Positions 1 through 8,644 of a stretch of 64,000 nucleotides of DNA are shown piece after piece. Within the stretch, counting starts at the first letter, position 1, and each line of letters starts with the position of its first letter. This stretch comes from JAPHSX01 sp041554195. GTDB lineage: Bacteria; Pseudomonadota; Gammaproteobacteria; Thiohalomonadales; Thiohalomonadaceae. The position numbers and the translations under genes were made by a program. Below the pieces are notes generated by a model. The model searched no databases, had not been told where the DNA came from, and saw only the letters and a program-made list of their open reading frames with translations. The stretch is from NCBI GenBank assembly GCA_041554195.1, contig JBFFMJ010000006.1:135521-199520 (forward strand). The letters run 5' to 3'.

Positions 1-201
1 ATTATCGAGGTGACACTTCGGAGCGCTAAGGCTGCCGACAATTAAAGGAGAGGATAAAACCTAACCCCTCCGCCTGCTTTTCGTGCCGACCATTTTATTA
101 CACCGCCAGCATGGCAAGTGTTCATAAAAGAGAATAGACAGTGCCACGCAGACCGAGCACCCGCTTGATGCCACTGAAGTAATGGCTACAACACTAAGCG
201 A

Positions 202-672
202 CTACTTCTGATAGGTGCCGATCAGCTCCGCCTGCGCCAGAATGTGCCCCCGCATCGCCGACTCCACCTCGCTCTTGGTGGGTGTTCCCGCCAGGCTAAG
301 TTCGCAATCTAAAGCGTAGAGTTTACAAAAATAGCGATGACGTCCAATCGGCGGACAGGGACCACCATAGCCGACCCTGTTCCAGTCATTAAGCCCCTGC
401 CCTGTTCCCGGCGGAAGGGTTGCGGCGGTTGCCGCTTCAACTAACTCGCTGCTCTGCGGCGCCATGTTATAGAGTACCCAATGCACCCAGGTCATCTTCG
501 GTGCATGCGGATCGGGTGCATCCGGATCATCAATGATCAAGGCCAGGCTGCGGCTCTGCTTGGGAACACCCCGCCAGCTAAAAGGCGGCGAGATATCATC
601 CCCGCGGCAGCCATATTTTAATGGGATCTCACCGCCGTGGGTAAAGGCCATCGATTCAAGTATCAGTGCCAT
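202..672 (-). CDS. YbhB/YbcL family Raf-kinase-inhibitor-like (PEBP) protein
   Basis: A 156-residue protein of the PEBP family, as in E. coli YbhB/YbcL. The family is a small single-domain beta fold with an anion-binding pocket; the bacterial ligand and role are not established. Visible family motifs are the N-terminal IPLKYGCRGDDISPPFSW segment, the DDPDAPDP pocket motif and the TWVHWVLYNM strand, with GYGGPCPPIGRHRYFCKLYAL further on. The length is normal and there is no signal peptide, so it should be cytoplasmic. It stands alone, divergent from the archease-rtcB pair. The first 201 bases of the window, downstream of it, hold no gene I can recognise. Confidence 0.93.
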   Translation of the reverse strand: MALILESMAFTHGGEIPLKYGCRGDDISPPFSWRGVPKQSRSLALIIDDPDAPDPHAPKMTWVHWVLYNMAPQSSELVEAATAATLPPGTGQGLNDWNRVGYGGPCPPIGRHRYFCKLYALDCELSLAGTPTKSEVESAMRGHILAQAELIGTYQK

Positions 673-835
673 GCCGCCTCCCTATATCACTATTGCACTC
701 GCCGTGAATGGCATGAACAAAGCGTAGCCAACAACAGCCGGGGCAACCACGCTTGCTCAATAATTCCCGCCCTCTTATTTACGACTACACTGAACAAATG
801 GGCAGCGCTCATTCATCTATTCACTGAGGAATTCA

Positions 836-1255
836 ATGGCGGCAAAAAGCTGGGAGCACTTTGAACACCGCGCCGACATCGGCATTCGCGGTTATGGTGC
901 CTCGCCCGCCGAGGCATTTGAGCAGTGTGCCTTGGCGATGATGGCAATCATTACCGATGTTTCACTTATCGGCACAGAGAAAGAAGTTGCGATCCGCTGC
1001 GAAGAGTCAGACCCTGAGCTGTTACTGGTCGACTGGTTGAATGCCATCATCTATGAGATGGCGACCCGCAAGATGCTGTTTAGCCGTTTTGCCGTGAGCA
1101 TCAACAAAGGGACACTTCAGGGCCGGCTGCGGGGTGAACCGATTGATATGGCACGACACCACCCTGCGGTCGAGGTCAAGGGGGCTACCTACACCGAACT
1201 GGCCCTCTACGAGAGCGACCAGCAGTGGGTTGCGCAATGCGTGGTCGATGTATAA
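836..1255 (+). CDS. Archease, RtcB activator
   Basis: A 139-residue archease. These small cytoplasmic proteins speed guanylation and turnover of the RNA ligase RtcB and broaden its nucleotide use. The N-terminal HRADIGIRGYG motif and the C-terminal acidic end (CVVDV) are family hallmarks; the Asp residues bind a divalent metal. The length is typical. It lies 15 bases upstream of rtcB on the same strand, so the two are almost certainly cotranscribed, and this pairing is itself strong support. A GAGG-type site about 10 bases before the ATG supports this start. Confidence 0.95.
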   Translation: MAAKSWEHFEHRADIGIRGYGASPAEAFEQCALAMMAIITDVSLIGTEKEVAIRCEESDPELLLVDWLNAIIYEMATRKMLFSRFAVSINKGTLQGRLRGEPIDMARHHPAVEVKGATYTELALYESDQQWVAQCVVDV

Positions 1256-1270
1256 ACCCCGAGGCATAAG

Positions 1271-2701
1271 ATGAACATTAGTGGCTTTGAGAAACTCTCT
1301 GACTACCAGTGGCGTATCGCGCCGAGCGGTGCGATGCGTGTCCCGGCGATCCTCTTTGGCAGTGAGTCGCTGCTGCGCGAGATGGATGAGAAGGTCTATG
1401 AACAGATCACCAACGTTGCCACGCTACCGGGCATCGTCGAGGCGGCCTATACCATGCCCGATGCCCACTGGGGCTATGGCTTCCCGATTGGCGGAGTGGC
1501 CGCCTTCGATGCCGCCGAGGGTGGGGTGATCTCGGCGGGAGGGGTCGGCTTCGATATCTCCTGCGGGGTACGCACCCTCCACACCGGGCTGACACCCGAG
1601 GCGATCATCGCTAAGCAGCGGCAACTCGCCGACACCCTCTACCAGCAGATCCCGGCCGGTCTCGGCAGTACCGGCATGATCCACTTAAACCAGCGCGAGA
1701 TGGAGGCGATGCTAACGGGCGGGGCACGCTGGGCGGTGGAGCGTGGCTATGGTGAAGCGCGCGACCTGGAGCGCATCGAAGAATATGGCACCATGGCTGG
1801 GGCCGATCCCGATCAGGTCTCGCACCATGCCAAGGAGCGGCAGAAAAACGAAATGGGCACCCTCGGCTCGGGAAACCACTACCTTGAGATTCAGCGGGTG
1901 ACGGAGATCTATGACGATGAGCTGGCGCGGGCCTTCGGCATCCGGCCAAACGACATCAAGGTCTCGATCCACTGCGGTTCACGCGGCCTCGGCCACCAGA
2001 TTGGTACCGAGTTTCTAAAACAGATGGTGCTCACCGCCAGCGAGCATGGTATCACCCTGCCCGACCGTGAACTGGCCTGCGCGCCGATCAGCTCTCGCGT
2101 CGGGCAAAGATATCTTGGGGCCATGCGTGCCGCGATCAACTGCGCACTGGCCAACCGCGAGATCATTACCCATCTGGTGCGCCAGGCCTTCGCCGAGATA
2201 TTTCCCGGGATACGGCTCGACCTGCTCTACGATGTCTCGCACAACACCTGCCGGGTTGAGCGGCACAACGTCGCGGGTAAAAAGCGGGAGCTCTATGTCC
2301 ATCGCAAGGGGGCAACACGCGCCTTCGGCCCGGGCCACCCCTCCCTACCGGAGGCGCTGCAAAGTGCCGGCCAGCCCGTACTGATCGGCGGCACCATGGG
2401 CACCGCCTCCTACATCCTCGCCGGTACCCGTGCCGGGATGGAGCTGGCTTACGGCTCGGCATGCCATGGTGCCGGGCGCAGCATGAGCCGACGCAAGGCC
2501 AGCAAGCTTTGGCACGGTAATCGGGTCATCAGCGATCTTGCTGCACGTAACATTCTGATCCGCAGCCCCTCGCTACGCGGCGTTGCCGAAGAGGCCCCCG
2601 GTGCCTACAAGGACATCGCCGAGGTGGTTACGTCGAGCCACCACGCGGGCCTTGCCGCCAGGGTGGCCAAACTGGAGCCGATGATCTGCATCAAGGGGTA
2701 G
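1271..2701 (+). CDS. rtcB: RNA-splicing ligase RtcB
   Basis: A 476-residue RtcB, the GTP- and Mn-dependent ligase that joins RNA 2',3'-cyclic-phosphate (or 3'-phosphate) ends to 5'-hydroxyl ends in RNA repair or tRNA splicing. Visible motifs: MPDAHWGYGFPIGG, SAGGVGFDISCGVRTL with the metal-binding Cys and Asp, LGSGNHYLEIQ, HCGSRGLGHQIG, DVSHNTCRVE, and SACHGAGRSMSRR near the C-terminus. His399 in that last motif is the residue that is guanylated in the family. All key residues are present and the length is normal. It follows archease closely (an AGG site lies before the ATG). No rtcA or RtcR regulator is visible in the window, so its regulation is unknown. Confidence 0.97.
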   Translation: MNISGFEKLSDYQWRIAPSGAMRVPAILFGSESLLREMDEKVYEQITNVATLPGIVEAAYTMPDAHWGYGFPIGGVAAFDAAEGGVISAGGVGFDISCGVRTLHTGLTPEAIIAKQRQLADTLYQQIPAGLGSTGMIHLNQREMEAMLTGGARWAVERGYGEARDLERIEEYGTMAGADPDQVSHHAKERQKNEMGTLGSGNHYLEIQRVTEIYDDELARAFGIRPNDIKVSIHCGSRGLGHQIGTEFLKQMVLTASEHGITLPDRELACAPISSRVGQRYLGAMRAAINCALANREIITHLVRQAFAEIFPGIRLDLLYDVSHNTCRVERHNVAGKKRELYVHRKGATRAFGPGHPSLPEALQSAGQPVLIGGTMGTASYILAGTRAGMELAYGSACHGAGRSMSRRKASKLWHGNRVISDLAARNILIRSPSLRGVAEEAPGAYKDIAEVVTSSHHAGLAARVAKLEPMICIKG

Positions 2702-3065
2702 CTTACGCGTGACAACATTAAGAGGTGCATAGAGAAAGAACAAAGCCCCCCCTTATTTACTACACTTCATAATCCAAAATATTTATTAAAAAAATATCAA
2801 AAACCCTAAACAAAGGACCCAATAACGACAAAACTAAACCGGCTTCGCAAACCATTATCCCGAATAACCCCCACGCCCTAACATCCGATTAAAAACTAAC
2901 ACAGCGGTGCCTACCCCTTTGCCGGATAATGTATCTCGGCCTGTGTTACAATAGCCGCCTGCATAAACCACCACTACTACTTAGTGGGGAACCCTCGTAA
3001 ACCTCCGGCTTGACTAGGCTGGCACGCTTCCGTTGCCCCTTCTGAGCCCGACTCGAGGTTCCATC
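2702..3065. promoter_or_regulatory. Intergenic region with possible structured leader
   Basis: No gene is visible. The first 200 bases are AT-rich. The last 110 bases before the DUF1611 gene are GC-richer and contain a small hairpin, CCACTA-CTACT-TAGTGG near 2971-2987, and GC-rich complementary stretches around 3000-3040. A TACAAT hexamer just upstream (about 2946) could be a -10 box, but I see no good -35. A regulatory leader is possible; I do not recognise a known riboswitch. Confidence 0.3.
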
Positions 3066-4298
3066 ATGTCTACAAAACAACCCACTCCCCCTATGGCCCG
3101 CCCCTATACGCAACAGGCACCGCCTAAATCATCACCTGTTCTGCCCACGCCTACTACGCTCTCCGCCGTTCCCTCATCAAACCCACTCATCGACACCCTC
3201 ATTGAACAAAAAATTTCCCCTACCGCTGTAGTCTATTGCGAGGCGAACTTTGGTGCGCTTGATGGCAAGACCGCCAACGGGCTGGTTCGCTCCTCGGAGA
3301 AATACCAGATCCTCTCGGTGATCGACAGTCAGAAGGCCGGACTAGATAGCGGCATAGTGCTCGACGATATCGCCAACGCCATCCCCATCTGTCGCGACCT
3401 TGCCGACTCAGTAGCGCAGGCCGACGCTATCCCCGACTACTTCATCTTCGGCATGGCCCCATCCAGCGGCCTGTTGTCAGCACATGAACGCGGCGTGGTG
3501 CTTGAGGCGATCTCGCTTGGCATGAACGTGGTCAACGGGCTGCATGAATTCCTTAACGACGACCCCATATTTGCCGCCGCGAGTGCCGCCAATAATGTGA
3601 CGATCCTTGATGTGCGCAAACCCCGTGCGAAAAGAGACCTGCGCCTGTTCAGCGGTCGCATTGACGAGGTTAACTGTCCTCGCATCGCGGTGCTCGGCAC
3701 CGATGGGGCCATAGGCAAGCGCACGACCGCCACCATCCTGACCCGTGCCCTCAATGATCGCGGCATCAAGGCGGTAATGGTCGGCACCGGTCAAACCGGC
3801 CTCATTCAGGGTGCCAAATACGGCGTCGCGCTCGATGCCATCCCCTCGCAGTTCTGCTCGGGCGAGATGGAGGCCAGCATCGTCGAGGCCTTCGAGAGCG
3901 AAAACCCGGACATCATTATCATCGAGGGCCAGGGCGCCCTCAGCCACCCGGCCTACTTAAGCTCCACCTTCATCCTGCGCGGCAGTCGTCCCGACGCCAT
4001 CGTGCTACAGCATGCACCGGGGCGCGCCCACCGCTGTGACTTCGAAAAGATGCCGATGCCGACACCGGCCTCTGAGATCCATCTGCTCCAGACCTTTGCA
4101 GACACTAAGGTGATTGGCCTCACCATCAATCACGAAAATATGAGCGACACTGAGGTGAGCGAGGCGATCACGCTGTATCAGGACGAACTCGGTATCCCCG
4201 CCACCGATGCGCTGACCCGCTCCCCGGCCCGCCTGGTGGAGATGGTCTGCCAGGCCTTCCCCGAGATTGAGGAGAAGTTATCCGTGCGCGCACAGTGA
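3066..4298 (+). CDS. DUF1611 (DgcN-like) P-loop family protein
   Basis: About 410 residues. A DUF1611-type protein: an N-terminal alpha/beta domain followed by a P-loop NTPase-like domain with GTDGAIGKRTT (the family's GTDxxxGKxTT Walker A), then GTGQTGLIQGAKYG and DIIIIEGQGALSHPAY. DgcN, a relative, acts in D-amino-acid (D-glutamate) catabolism in marine bacteria. The first 50 residues are Pro/Ser/Thr-rich and low-complexity, which is unusual for the family. I chose the ATG at 3066, preceded by GAGG at good spacing; an in-frame start at 3033 lacks a site. The stop overlaps the next start (GTGA), so it is translationally coupled to an amino-acid racemase-like gene. That suggests D-amino-acid or ornithine-related metabolism, but the substrate is unknown. 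Confidence 0.82.
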   Translation: MSTKQPTPPMARPYTQQAPPKSSPVLPTPTTLSAVPSSNPLIDTLIEQKISPTAVVYCEANFGALDGKTANGLVRSSEKYQILSVIDSQKAGLDSGIVLDDIANAIPICRDLADSVAQADAIPDYFIFGMAPSSGLLSAHERGVVLEAISLGMNVVNGLHEFLNDDPIFAAASAANNVTILDVRKPRAKRDLRLFSGRIDEVNCPRIAVLGTDGAIGKRTTATILTRALNDRGIKAVMVGTGQTGLIQGAKYGVALDAIPSQFCSGEMEASIVEAFESENPDIIIIEGQGALSHPAYLSSTFILRGSRPDAIVLQHAPGRAHRCDFEKMPMPTPASEIHLLQTFADTKVIGLTINHENMSDTEVSEAITLYQDELGIPATDALTRSPARLVEMVCQAFPEIEEKLSVRAQ

Positions 4299-5407
4299 GC
4301 GCACCGCGATTAGAGATCGACCTCGACAAGCTACACCACAACGCCCGCACCCTGGTCGAACGGCTCGCCGCTCGTGGCATCTCGGTCACCGGCGTCACCA
4401 AGGCGACCATGGGTTCGCCCGAGATCGCCTACACCCTGTTTAGCGCAGGCGTGAATGCACTCGGCGATTCGCGCATTGAGAACATTGAGGTGATGCATCG
4501 AGCGGGTGCCGCGGCGACAATGTCGCTCATCCGCTCACCGATGCTCAGCCAGGTGGAGCGTGTCGCCCGCTACGCCGACATCAGCTTTAACTCCGAGCTT
4601 GAGGTGATGCGCAAACTTTCGCTTGCTGCGCAGAAGCTAAAACGCCGACACGGCGTGGTGTTGATGGTGGAGCTTGGCGATCTGCGTGAGGGGATCATGC
4701 CGGGTGATCTGGAACATACCGTGCGTGAACTGCTGTACCTGCCCAACCTCGTACTCAAGGGCATCGGTACCAATCTCGCCTGTCGCAATGGTGTCACCCC
4801 CGATGAGAGAAACATGGCCGAACTCTCAGCACTCGCCGATGCCATCGAGGCAAAATTCGGTCTGAGTCTCGACATCGTCTCCGGCGGCAACTCGGCCAAC
4901 CTTAACTGGGCGCTTGGCTGCCGTGATGTCGGGCGTATCAATAACCTGCGTCTGGGAGAAGCGATTCTGCTCGGTTGCGAACCGTTACACCGCCAACCGA
5001 TAGAGGGTTTGCACACCGACGCCATTACCCTGGTGACGGAGGTAATAGAGTCAAAGGTCAAGCCATCGCAACCCTGGGGCGAACTGGGGCAAACCGCATT
5101 CGGGGAGATAGTGTCACCAGCTACCGATAAGGGCCACATCACGCAGGCTATCCTCGCCATCGGCGAACAGGATACCGATCCAGGTGGGTTGCAAGCGCCG
5201 CACGGAATAAAGATTCTGGGGGCCAGCAGCGACCACCTGATCATCAACTCAGGCCGATGCTATCAGCCAGTCGGCTCCGAGATCCGCTTCCAGCTAAATT
5301 ACAGCGCGATGGTGCGGGCGATGACCTCACCGTTTATAGAGAAAATCATTGTGGAGAAGAGCGGCAAGCGTTGCGAGGAAGGGCCGGCTCTAAAGATAAA
5401 TTTCTGA
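4295..5407 (+). CDS. Alanine/ornithine racemase-family PLP enzyme
   Basis: 370 residues, type III fold PLP enzyme with an alanine-racemase N-domain, of the ornithine racemase/YhfX-like group. The expected PLP lysine is K36 in VTGVTKATMGSP; VMVELGDLREGIMPG and SGGNSANLNWALG are other conserved blocks. It is a clear paralogue of the racemase at 18428-19516: the lysine is at the same residue number and VELGDLREGIMP is identical. It starts on GTG inside the stop of the DUF1611 gene. Its coupling to DUF1611, rather than to the aminomutase genes, suggests a different substrate or regulation from the ornithine racemase. I assign the family confidently but not the substrate. Confidence 0.85.
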   Translation: MSAPRLEIDLDKLHHNARTLVERLAARGISVTGVTKATMGSPEIAYTLFSAGVNALGDSRIENIEVMHRAGAAATMSLIRSPMLSQVERVARYADISFNSELEVMRKLSLAAQKLKRRHGVVLMVELGDLREGIMPGDLEHTVRELLYLPNLVLKGIGTNLACRNGVTPDERNMAELSALADAIEAKFGLSLDIVSGGNSANLNWALGCRDVGRINNLRLGEAILLGCEPLHRQPIEGLHTDAITLVTEVIESKVKPSQPWGELGQTAFGEIVSPATDKGHITQAILAIGEQDTDPGGLQAPHGIKILGASSDHLIINSGRCYQPVGSEIRFQLNYSAMVRAMTSPFIEKIIVEKSGKRCEEGPALKINF

Positions 5408-5421
5408 AGTGGTAATTAAGT

Positions 5422-5471
5422 GCAGCGAGTAATGTCCAATAGGACTGGACATGACCGCTATGTATCGCTGC
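5422..5471. terminator. Nested hairpin between convergent genes
   Basis: ATGTCCA/TGGACAT (5432-5438 with 5446-5452) forms a 7-bp stem. It is enclosed by GCAGCGA/TCGCTGC (5422-5428 with 5465-5471). It lies between the ends of the racemase gene (+) and the small gene at 5458-5625 (-). There is no clear T-tract, so a bidirectional terminator is plausible but not certain. Confidence 0.4.
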
Positions 5472-5625
5472 TTGTTGCAGTTGTATCGTCGTTTTCTGGT
5501 GTAGCTTGAACATCCTGCGACTGACTATCGTCTACGCCTGCTTTTAGCTTGCGCTTCTCTTCCTTCTTTTTCTTTTTGGCGATCTCTTTCTGGCGCTTTT
5601 CAAAAGCGTAATTCTGTTTAGCCAC
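5458..5625 (-). CDS. Small charged Lys/Glu-rich protein
   Basis: A 55-residue protein starting VAKQNYAFEKRQKEIAKKKK, with a strongly basic N-terminal half (Lys/Glu/Arg) and an acidic, Asp/Ser/Thr-rich tail. A longer open frame runs upstream to 6015, but it overlaps the MFS gene and has no coding character. I chose the GTG at 5625, preceded by AAGAGA about 7 bases away. Short proteins with this AKQNYxFEKRQKE opening are common and conserved in proteobacteria, but I know of no assigned function. A nucleic-acid-binding role is only a guess from the charge. Confidence 0.7.
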   Translation of the reverse strand: MAKQNYAFEKRQKEIAKKKKKEEKRKLKAGVDDSQSQDVQATPENDDTTATSSDT

Positions 5626-5900
5626 GAGTATTCTCTTGTAAATAATTATAGGATTGAAGTGAGTAGGATACTGCATTTTGTGATGGATTGCGCTGTCCAT
5701 GGTGCTGATGCAATTGAAATTATGTAGGGTAATTGGGGTGCGAAGGGGTATTTGATAATATGGGGATGATTGGGCTTTGAGGTGGTTTATTAGACTTTTA
5801 CTGGAATTAAGTTGCCCTGCCCTCTTTGATTTGTGGGTCACAAACCAGAAAAGGCAAAACACAACAACTGACCCCGCTATTTGGTTCACCCTGCAGGCTG

Positions 5901-7139
5901 TCACTCCGCACGGGACGCCCCTGCTTTCGGGCGGTAAAGCAGCAAGCCTATAACGGCAAGTGCGGCGAACAAGGCCCCGGCAGTGAAGGCGGCCGGGGCA
6001 CCATGGCTGCTCCACAATGCCCCGGCGATGACACTTGCCAGCAACAGCGCGCCCCCCGTCATAAGATTGAAAAAACCGAATGCGGTGCCGCGAAGCTCAA
6101 CAGGTGCTGTATCGGCGACAAGCTTTGACAATAATCCCTGGGTCAGTGCCATGTGCAACCCCCACAGGGCAGCACCCACAAAGGCGACCGCAGGTACAGT
6201 GGCCATTGCCAGCACGATGTCGGCGGCAATCAAGATGGCAAGACCGAACAACAGCAGCGTTCTTGCGGAAAGCCGGTCTGCCGCCGCACCTGCCGGATAG
6301 GCCAGCAGGGCATAGACGACATTCATCACGATCATGATTGCGGGCACATAACTGATGCCCAGCCCGAGATCCTCGGCTCGCAGGATCAGAAATGCCTCAC
6401 TGAAGCGTGCCAGGGTAAAGACAGTGCCCAGTGCCACAACAAACCAGTAGCGCAGCGAGAGGCGCTTGATATCACTTAGCGTCGGCCGCTTGCCCTGAGT
6501 TTGAGGTGGACTGGTTCTTTCAGGCTCTTTCACCGCAACCATGAGCAATAAGACGGCGAGGGCTGCCGGCAATACCGCGATCCACAACACCGCCTTGATG
6601 TCATTCGCAAACCAAACCATGAATGCCACAGCAAGCAAGGGACCAACAAAGGCACCAACCGAGTCCAGTGCCTGGCGCAGACCGTAGGCCGCACCGCGAA
6701 GTTGTGGTGCGACGATATCGGCAACCAGGGCATCACGTGGTGCGCCACGGATGCCCTTGCCGATGCGATCAATAAAGCGCGCCCCGAATACCCAGCCGAT
6801 GGAGCTTGCGAGCGGGAATAACGGTTTGCTTATCGCACTGAGCCCATAGCCGAGCACGGCGAGAAACTTGCGTCTTCCCAGGTAATCACTGAGCCCCCCT
6901 GAGAAAACCTTAAGAATAGCCGCAGCGGCTTCCGCGACGCCTTCAATAATTCCAATCGTCAACATCGAGGCGCCAAGCACCGTTGCCATGAAGACGGGCA
7001 ACAGGCTGTGAACCAGCTCCGAGGAGATATCCATGAACATTGAGACAAAGCCAAGCGCCCAGATGCTGTGAGGGAGGGCCAGATAGTTCCCCCTGGTGGT
7101 CGATGGCGACTCAGACGTAGCTGGTTCTGGTGATGTCAT
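5901..7139 (-). CDS. MFS transporter
   Basis: About 412 residues with 12 predicted membrane segments; a major facilitator superfamily permease. The loop 2-3 motif GGLSDYLGRRKFL and the later RIGKGIRGAPRDALVAD and YPAGAAADRLSART blocks are typical of a subgroup annotated as MFS exporters near heavy-metal or unknown loci. The substrate cannot be told from sequence. The start is uncertain: an in-frame ATG at 7205 would add 22 residues (MRRMKFRQ...), and neither start has a good ribosome site. I prefer 7139 because the family usually begins just before the first helix. It is a single gene, convergent with the racemase gene and divergent from nothing obvious. Confidence 0.9.
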   Translation of the reverse strand: MTSPEPATSESPSTTRGNYLALPHSIWALGFVSMFMDISSELVHSLLPVFMATVLGASMLTIGIIEGVAEAAAAILKVFSGGLSDYLGRRKFLAVLGYGLSAISKPLFPLASSIGWVFGARFIDRIGKGIRGAPRDALVADIVAPQLRGAAYGLRQALDSVGAFVGPLLAVAFMVWFANDIKAVLWIAVLPAALAVLLLMVAVKEPERTSPPQTQGKRPTLSDIKRLSLRYWFVVALGTVFTLARFSEAFLILRAEDLGLGISYVPAIMIVMNVVYALLAYPAGAAADRLSARTLLLFGLAILIAADIVLAMATVPAVAFVGAALWGLHMALTQGLLSKLVADTAPVELRGTAFGFFNLMTGGALLLASVIAGALWSSHGAPAAFTAGALFAALAVIGLLLYRPKAGASRAE

Positions 7140-7339
7140 AAATGGTGTTATTGTGAAGTATGCGGCGCTCACGTAAGCGGACTGGCGAAATTTCATTCGG
7201 CGCAATATAAATTGTGCCCTACGAGATTGTTTCTTGTTGATTACGTACCATTAAAACGTGGTACGCCCCCTATTGTTGCGAACGCTAAAAACCATCCTGA
7301 TTGGGCAAGATTCAATTCCTTCGGCCTCTTTAGTATTGT

Positions 7340-8242
7340 TTAGCCCCAGACTTCGACGCGGTTACGCCCGCCTGTCTTGGCCTTATATAGCGCCCTGTCG
7401 GCATGTTCAATCGTATCTTTCAGCGCCTCATCGGCGGACAATGCCGCAATCCCAAATGATGCGGACACCGTTATCGTACTATCGTTTATAACCGCTATCT
7501 TTTTACGGCTCAGCGCCGCCCGTATTCTGTCAATAATGTTGTAAGCGATTTCAGCTGTTGTTTTTGGCATACAGATCAGGAACTCCTCACCCCCATAACG
7601 GCAGACAGAATCATACGTGCGCATATGCTGAATAATAAAACCCGCGATGGTGGTTAAGGTGAGGTCACCAACAGCATGCCCGTACCGATCATTGATGATT
7701 TTAAAATGATCAATATCGAGCAATACCACACAGCCCGATTCATTAAATCGCGTAACCCGTGAGTACTCCTGTTCCAGCAGGTGGAAAAACGCCTGGCGAT
7801 TAAGCGCCCCGGTAAGATAGTCAAAGGAGAGCTGCAGCTTATACAGGCCATCTCGCAAATCCACCAGCATTTCCGTAAACGAGGCCTCAGAGTCTATAAA
7901 TTCCTCATACACATCACGAGCAATCGTCTCGCCCCGTTTAATTCTCCGCACGATGGTACGCATGCCGTCATGTACACGGCGATTGAGTTCTTCTATCGCC
8001 GTAAAGGCCGGGTCATGATAAATGAAACTGGCATGCGTATCATAATACCAGCGCCCAAAATAGGATTCTTTATGGGCGTTCTCGGCAATATATTTATCTT
8101 CAACCGGGATACCACAAATGATTCGGGTATTCCATTCCGTAAGCCACTTCCCATGACCGATGATCGCCGCATCCAGCTGAGCAAGCGACAACTGCACATC
8201 CTTAAGTGTGGGAGTAACAACAGATTCCTGTGTCTGTGACAT
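7340..8242 (-). CDS. Diguanylate cyclase, DgcZ-like (CZB-GGDEF)
   Basis: 300 residues. The N-terminal about 130 residues form a CZB-like (chemoreceptor zinc-binding) four-helix domain and the C-terminal about 165 a GGDEF domain with an intact active site (YGGEEF) and DIDHFKIINDRYGH. The architecture matches E. coli DgcZ (YdeH), whose activity is inhibited by zinc bound to H22, C52, H79 and H83. Counting from this start, the equivalent positions are H30, S60, N87 and H91, so two of the four ligands are replaced. The enzyme should therefore make c-di-GMP but may have lost zinc control. I chose the ATG at 8242 because GAGG lies 6 bases upstream; ATG 8245 and 8269 are alternatives. Confidence 0.92.
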   Translation of the reverse strand: MSQTQESVVTPTLKDVQLSLAQLDAAIIGHGKWLTEWNTRIICGIPVEDKYIAENAHKESYFGRWYYDTHASFIYHDPAFTAIEELNRRVHDGMRTIVRRIKRGETIARDVYEEFIDSEASFTEMLVDLRDGLYKLQLSFDYLTGALNRQAFFHLLEQEYSRVTRFNESGCVVLLDIDHFKIINDRYGHAVGDLTLTTIAGFIIQHMRTYDSVCRYGGEEFLICMPKTTAEIAYNIIDRIRAALSRKKIAVINDSTITVSASFGIAALSADEALKDTIEHADRALYKAKTGGRNRVEVWG

Positions 8243-8644
8243 CATGCGCCTCGTATATAAAAATACCACCCATCACCACCCTGGCTATAGACACGCCGTC
8301 GTAGCAAGCCCTCTACGCCTGGAAAACAACATGGCAAAAGGAACACCCTCCGCCAACTCATACTGCGCGAAAAAGTGGGGGCGACATTAACCTTTTGAAA
8401 CTATAGAACATAACCCCTGAATTGCCCGCGCCATCGGTGAGCAGAACAGCGCTGCAGAGAACCGACAGGCGTTGCGCAAAACAGCCTGCTCTAGTGATAT
8501 ATCCTTGACGTGGCAATTAAGCACCAGATTGTTGTGCGAGCCGCTGAGTATCCTTAACCTTTTTCCCTATATATCTCATGGAGTTACCGCCAGCCTTTCT
8601 TTATACTATTAAGCCTTTCTCCACACTCACTGCAGCTATAACCT

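Noticed and set aside
5626..6015. Upstream part of a 185-codon minus frame ending at 5458
   Set aside because: It overlaps the MFS gene and lacks coding character until the GTG at 5625. Only the last 55 codons look like a protein.
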